Source of the DNA: Propionibacteriaceae bacterium | GTDB lineage: Bacteria > Actinomycetota > Actinomycetes > Propionibacteriales > Propionibacteriaceae | NCBI GenBank assembly: GCA_031260385.1 | Contig: JAIRKB010000243.1 | Location: forward strand, 1-8,423 | Reading direction: 5' to 3' | DNA: 8,423 nucleotides | Notes under the pieces: generated by a model | The model's database searches: none | What the model was told of the DNA's origin: nothing | The model's input: the letters and a program-made list of their open reading frames with translations, nothing else | Part shown: positions 6,901-8,423 of the stretch, in pieces | Layout: each line of letters starts with the position of its first letter | Numbering within the stretch: the first letter of the stretch is position 1 | Position numbers and translations under genes: made by a program

Positions 6901-7100
6901 TCACTAGCCAAGCCATCGACCCGGACGATCCCGAAGGTCCTAGCGTACCGTCGAATTGCGGGACGGGCGAAGGCACGGACTGCTCCACCAAGACAACGGT
7001 CAAGGTGCCGCCGCCCAAGCCTGTCGAGGTGAAGACCGGTGGCTCCGTTGTTAGCTACCCCTGGCTGGTACGAGCGCTGCTAGCGTGGTTCCAGATCTAG
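3972..7100 (+). CDS. Large secreted surface protein with jelly-roll-like region and four DUF11 repeats
   Basis: A 1042-residue protein with a Sec signal peptide (cleavage after SASA, residue 42). Residues about 43-145 look like a beta domain. Residues about 145-405 look like a lectin-like or jelly-roll module ending in GGIGNDLAIDNLFL, a pattern common in bacterial surface proteins. Four DUF11 (conserved repeat, TIGR01451-like) units follow, starting near 412, 562, 714 and 867. Each has an [L]xxKTS start, a PVTLTDDLS segment, a TYQVxV strand and an NxV strand, and ends in a Cys pair (C537/C546 in the first; C-x7-C in the others). DUF11 repeats usually form rigid stalks outside the cell. The tail is unusual: PPPKP, VEVKTGGSVV (1018-1027), then only a short hydrophobic stretch with an internal Arg and no basic end. 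No LPxTG is present. Start and ribosome binding site are clear, and a terminator follows. The ligand is unknown. Confidence 0.88.
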   Translation: MRSLCHSPSGSRWTICLRLLSVLAVLGLVATLGVSGPPSASADPAGDQELVATATPEVLKRGSGVFTLNVSDKNPGGVVFDSYVLSGLPTGWVVKEDGVTLTPFSPDPVIYSLSPSVATSGKVTIEPPASFAGALPGVTLGRVAGGANLITDFNNGTFDYIGEAKPKLSSANTPYGYHDPTVTYTGNPPGGCRTQQYGPCDGDYTIWPTANINGPSTHWNNFWADLRSIDNPLTTPSTSTICNMWKGTNPNGTGHTQTQLTSAQSAASGKIAIFNGSLTMPVPHNLLSTTVTNLSPNRAYLMSVYVANLSDDPRTVAPVRASVYAEQAEGGVGVLIGSSQPLPKQADCLNYLTKWQKFYGVVSTGDSNSLRIGLRNFAEGGIGNDLAIDNLFLHELIVSSFDLQVRNNLPKLDLTKTSDPATGSQVAPRQTITYTITGANTGESDLDPVTLTDDLSAVLANADLVPGSLQASVNGSVVPAPVITGTTLTWVGPLNAGQTVVVTYQVTVKAQVSAGVVIANQVTGKAEDPEGPVTTNCTIGDEEPACGSEVTVVRLDPPNPRLTVAKTSNPVTGATVAPGDTITYTIRGSNAGDTALDPVTLTDDLSAVLAKASLTPGSLQASVDGSAVSAPVLTDTTLTWAGALSPNQEVTITYQVTVNKDLLDKATVSNRVTGKAVNPKDPDTPVPSNCVTGAEQGCGSDLTIMPQVTPDPALTVGKTSSPASGSPVAPGGTITYTIRGANTGNSALDPVTLTDDLSEVLAQASLVPGSLKAEVEATPVSAPVLTGTTLTWQGALSVGQAVTITYQVNVNKDLKGSVVIKNRVVGKADNPETPHGPGSSSNCITGEEPGCYTETPVTETRLADPGLSVTKTSTPVSGSMVAPGEKITFTIRSTNIGNTDLNPVTLTDDLSSVLTHASLVPESLKVTIDSSPASAPVLAGNTLTWEGALKSGQVVVITYQVTVNTKVADGAVISNRVTSQAIDPDDPEGPSVPSNCGTGEGTDCSTKTTVKVPPPKPVEVKTGGSVVSYPWLVRALLAWFQI
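5205..6999 (+). repeat. Four in-frame ~450-460 bp repeats coding for the DUF11 domains
   Basis: The units begin near 5205, 5655, 6111 and 6570. Short blocks are nearly identical at DNA level in all four: GATCCGGTGACCTTGACCGA-like sequence near 5310, 5760, 6207 and 6676, and ATCACCTATCAGGTGA-like sequence near 5476, 5926, 6382 and 6841. This is recent or homogenised internal duplication, and copy number could change by recombination. Confidence 0.85.
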
Positions 7101-7115
7101 CCAACTATCGAGACG

Positions 7116-7143
7116 GAGAGGCCCCCTCGGGGGCCTCTCTTGT
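7116..7143 (+). terminator. Intrinsic terminator of the DUF11 protein gene
   Basis: GAGAGGCCCCC (7116-7126), loop TC, and the exact complement GGGGGCCTCTC (7129-7139), then TTTG. It starts 15 bases after the stop codon, with a GC-rich 11-bp stem. The T-tract is short, as is usual in high-GC bacteria. Confidence 0.87.
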
Positions 7144-7150
7144 GGTACCG

Positions 7151-7222
7151 GGGTGGAACCGGGGGAACCGGGGGACGTTTCTGCTGGGTGGAACCGGGGG
7201 AACCGGGGGACGTTTCTGCTGG
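7151..7222. repeat. Exact 35-bp tandem duplication with internal AACCGGGGG repeats
   Basis: Bases 7151-7187 are repeated exactly at 7186-7222 (period 35). Each unit contains GGAACCGGGGGAACCGGGGG followed by ACGTTTCTGCTGG, so AACCGGGGG occurs four times. The array is intergenic, directly after a terminator, and has no coding role that I can see. Similar G-rich motifs ending in a TTCTGCTGG-like sequence recur in intergenic DNA of some high-GC Gram-positives, possibly as REP-like elements. That comparison is from memory and unverified. Confidence 0.9.
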
Positions 7223-7326
7223 CTCACCCCTGATGCCTGGCGATTGCGGCGTTTCCCCCTCGCGAAGCCGGGTGGCTAGGTAAGCTAGAGTCTAGTAGCA
7301 GGCACCGATCGTGACGGGGGTTAACA
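7223..7326 (+). promoter_or_regulatory. Upstream region of the small gene, weak promoter candidate
   Basis: The region holds GGTAAGCTAGAGTCTAGTAG (7279-7298), in which TAGAGT (7286-7291) could be a -10 element; no -35 is evident. GGGGG (7316-7320), six bases before the GTG at 7327, may act as a poor ribosome binding site. Confidence 0.25.
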
Positions 7327-7557
7327 GTGACTAATGAGGAACATCCCGATAGGAAACCGGGAATCTATTATTGGGATGGCAAGGAGTGGTCGGTGATTGC
7401 GCCCGAGTCGGCCTTGAACTCCGAAGATGAACCGACCATCGACCGGCGGGCTAGTGCCGCAGTGTTAACCGAGTTTAAGAACGCCGAGCAGGCGCGGGCG
7501 GCGGAAGATCCCCCCGCCAAGCCAAAGAAACGCTTGGGGCGGGCCAAGGGGAAATAG
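7327..7557 (+). CDS. Small hypothetical protein with DUF2510-like PG-Y-WDG-W motif
   Basis: A 76-residue protein starting at GTG. Near the N-terminus KPGIYYWDGKEWSVI (residues 10-24) resembles the core of DUF2510, a short actinobacterial module (PGWYPD...WWDGTxW) usually found beside membrane segments. Here there is no transmembrane helix or signal peptide, so the product is probably cytoplasmic. The middle is acidic and helical (FKNAEQARAAED), and the C-terminus is strongly basic (KPKKRLGRAKGK), which could bind nucleic acid or acidic partners. The ribosome binding site is weak. Its stop lies nine bases from the stop of the convergent membrane-protein gene. Function unknown; the DUF2510 link rests on one motif. 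Confidence 0.65.
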   Translation: MTNEEHPDRKPGIYYWDGKEWSVIAPESALNSEDEPTIDRRASAAVLTEFKNAEQARAAEDPPAKPKKRLGRAKGK

Positions 7558-7566
7558 GGTTCGGCC

Positions 7567-8013
7567 TTAGGTGGTCTGGAGGGCCTCGAGGTGGGTCCGG
7601 ATCTCCTCGCGTACACACATAAACTCGTCATCCATCACCCCGGCCGGGTGGGCGATAATCGTCCGGCGCTTAGGGCCGTGCCAGAGCGCGATCTTGGCCG
7701 TCTTCTTGGAGACAGAAACCTCGGTCACGTCGAACCAAGAACCCGAAAACTCGCCCCGCGGCCCTTCGACCGTGTATCCCTCATCGTCGAGGGTAACCCA
7801 AACCCGGGCGCGGCGGGCAGCGATCCAGGTGACCACAAACAGGATGAGACCGACCCCGGCGACAATACAACCGGCAACGCGCAGGCCGGTGCCTGGGGTC
7901 GCCAGGAACGACACACCAGCCAAGGTGAGACCTACTAGCAAGAGAACAACAGCTAGCCAGGTCCCGCCGGGGAGTCGCGGTCGCAGCAGGTAGGAGTTCA
8001 TCGGCACTCGCAT
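7567..8013 (-). CDS. Small membrane protein with two transmembrane helices and a C-terminal PH-like domain
   Basis: A 148-residue protein on the minus strand. Two hydrophobic helices lie at about 18-38 and 46-66, joined by a short loop (ATPGTGLR) and followed by a basic stop (AARRAR), so the C-terminal part is probably cytoplasmic. Residues about 70-148 (VWVTLDDEGYTVEGPRGEF, SWFDVTEVSV, KIALWHG, a final helix EEIRTHLEAL) look like the bacterial PH-like fold seen in many small actinobacterial membrane proteins of unknown function. ATG at 8013 is chosen because the start lies just behind a promoter-like TAGTCT and gives a very short leader; an in-frame ATG at 8001 is the alternative. No clear Shine-Dalgarno precedes either. 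It is divergent from the gene beginning at 8148. Confidence 0.75.
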   Translation of the reverse strand: MRVPMNSYLLRPRLPGGTWLAVVLLLVGLTLAGVSFLATPGTGLRVAGCIVAGVGLILFVVTWIAARRARVWVTLDDEGYTVEGPRGEFSGSWFDVTEVSVSKKTAKIALWHGPKRRTIIAHPAGVMDDEFMCVREEIRTHLEALQTT

Positions 8014-8016
8014 TCC

Positions 8017-8038
8017 GTTGTTAGCCTCAGACTAGCTC
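8017..8038 (-). promoter_or_regulatory. Promoter-like element of the membrane-protein gene, shared with the adhesin promoter
   Basis: The minus strand reads GAGCTAGTCT, then G-A-GG-C, then TAACAAC. TAGTCT (8034 down to 8029) would be the -10, placing the start near 8021, only about eight bases before the ATG (almost leaderless). The same element, with one extra base, lies at 2345-2367 on the plus strand. No -35 is obvious. Confidence 0.4.
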
Positions 8039-8114
8039 ACGATATCGCTTGGGCGCGAGGGAACACGCCTGTGAGGGGGTCAGGTGACCGGCGGCTGGGC
8101 GATTGGGGGCCCGC

Positions 8115-8150
8115 TAGTATTGGGCTAGCTAGACCGAAGGAGGGTTCGTG
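8115..8150 (+). promoter_or_regulatory. -10-like element, ribosome binding site and GTG start of a gene whose body appears replaced
   Basis: GCTAGTATTG (8114-8123) resembles GCTAGTCTTG of the adhesin promoter, giving a -10 of TAGTAT (8115-8120); no -35 is clear. AAGGAGG (8138-8144 region) lies four to five bases before GTG (8148-8150), an excellent translation start. The frame it opens runs to TGA at 8325-8327 (59 residues, MSIWDVAMDDF...) and resembles nothing I know. The conserved protein in the following DNA lies in another frame. Confidence 0.5.
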
Positions 8151-8423
8151 AGCATCTGGGATGTGGCGATGGACGACTTTCCACTGCTTTTTACCGACCG
8201 AGCTTTTTGGTTTACGGGCTGGATCGCGACGAGGCAAAAGTGTCGCAAGCTCGGCAATATGCCGCGACCACCGGCAAATCGAGCGTCATTTCTTTTGACA
8301 CGCTACGGAGCAATCAACTGCCGCTGATTGATAATACGGTCAATCTGCTGATCGCTGAAGATGCAGGGCAACTGCCGCTCACGGAAATCATGCGAGTGTT
8401 GGTTCCCAATGGCGTGGCCTATG
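8150..8423 (+). CDS. Fragment of a SAM-dependent methyltransferase domain (planctomycete-type, PQQ-propeller fusion family), no own start, runs off the right edge
   Basis: The frame starting at 8150 is open to the window end (91 codons). It begins directly at Rossmann motif I, HLGCGDGRLS (8153-8182), followed by the motif II acid in VYGLDRD (GAT at 8222), a motif-IV-like segment NLLIAED, and the helix-strand EIMRVLVPNGVAY at the end. I recognise this layout, including LPLIDNTVNLLIAED, from methyltransferase domains joined to PQQ-binding-like beta-propellers in Planctomycetes and related phyla. The frame has no start codon between its upstream stop (TAG, 8126-8128) and the domain. It is +2 relative to the neighbouring GTG. 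GC is about 53%, lower than the rest, and CTAG is absent. Either a chimeric contig end, an inserted fragment or a frameshifted gene. The domain call is firmer than the explanation. Confidence 0.75.

Noticed and set aside
241..7100. LPxTG sorting signals in the two surface proteins
   Set aside because: Searched both C-termini; no LPxTG, LAxTG or NPQTN-like motif is present. Only the xGG[ST]V motif was found.
7151..7222. CRISPR array
   Set aside because: Only two copies, directly adjacent with no spacer, and no cas gene nearby.
7517..7537. Hairpin CCAAGC/GCTTGG as a shared terminator for the convergent genes
   Set aside because: The stem is six bases with a nine-base loop, lies inside coding sequence and has no T-tract on either strand.
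7571..7993. A 140-codon plus-strand frame opposite the membrane-protein gene
   Set aside because: Translation is Arg/Thr/Pro-rich without domain features, while the minus frame gives two clean helices and a PH-like pattern.

Overview
The window looks like chromosomal DNA of a high-GC Gram-positive bacterium (actinobacterium). Coding sequence is around 60% GC, GTG starts occur beside ATG, all three large genes encode secreted proteins with Sec signal peptides ending in AxA, and one gene has the thioester-domain (TQXA) adhesin layout typical of actinobacterial surface proteins. I cannot name the genus. The last ~270 bases look different and may come from another organism.

Layout. Positions 1-1989 (minus) hold most of a secreted bifunctional 5'-nucleotidase / metallophosphatase of the UshA type, with its C-terminus beyond the left edge. 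A 441-base divergent intergenic region follows, with several inverted repeats, a T-tract hairpin and a plausible promoter for the next gene. Positions 2431-3759 (plus) encode a thioester-domain surface adhesin with a Pro-Thr-rich stalk and C-terminal membrane anchor, closed by a near-perfect palindromic terminator. Positions 3972-7100 (plus) encode a 1042-residue secreted fibrous protein ending in four DUF11 repeats, also followed by a strong terminator. An exact 35-bp tandem repeat lies just behind it. Then come a small gene (7327-7557, plus, DUF2510-like motif) and a convergent gene (7567-8013, minus) for a small two-helix membrane protein.

The right end (about 8150-8423) carries a Rossmann methyltransferase domain. 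I recognise it as the kind fused to PQQ-type beta-propellers in Planctomycetes and relatives. It is out of frame with the well-formed Shine-Dalgarno/GTG start beside it, starts abruptly at SAM-binding motif I, and is lower in GC. A chimeric assembly join or a recent insertion at about 8150 is the likeliest explanation.

Taken together, 1-7100 is a cell-surface locus: a nucleotide-scavenging ectoenzyme, an adhesin with a predicted covalent thioester warhead, and a long repeat-built surface protein. Each has its own promoter or terminator, so they are neighbours rather than one operon. Neither adhesin-like protein has an LPxTG sorting signal. Instead both have a Pro-rich segment followed by a short [T/A]GG[S/T]V motif and a hydrophobic tail, which raises the question of how they are attached. 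No mobile-element gene, RNA gene or CRISPR array was seen.
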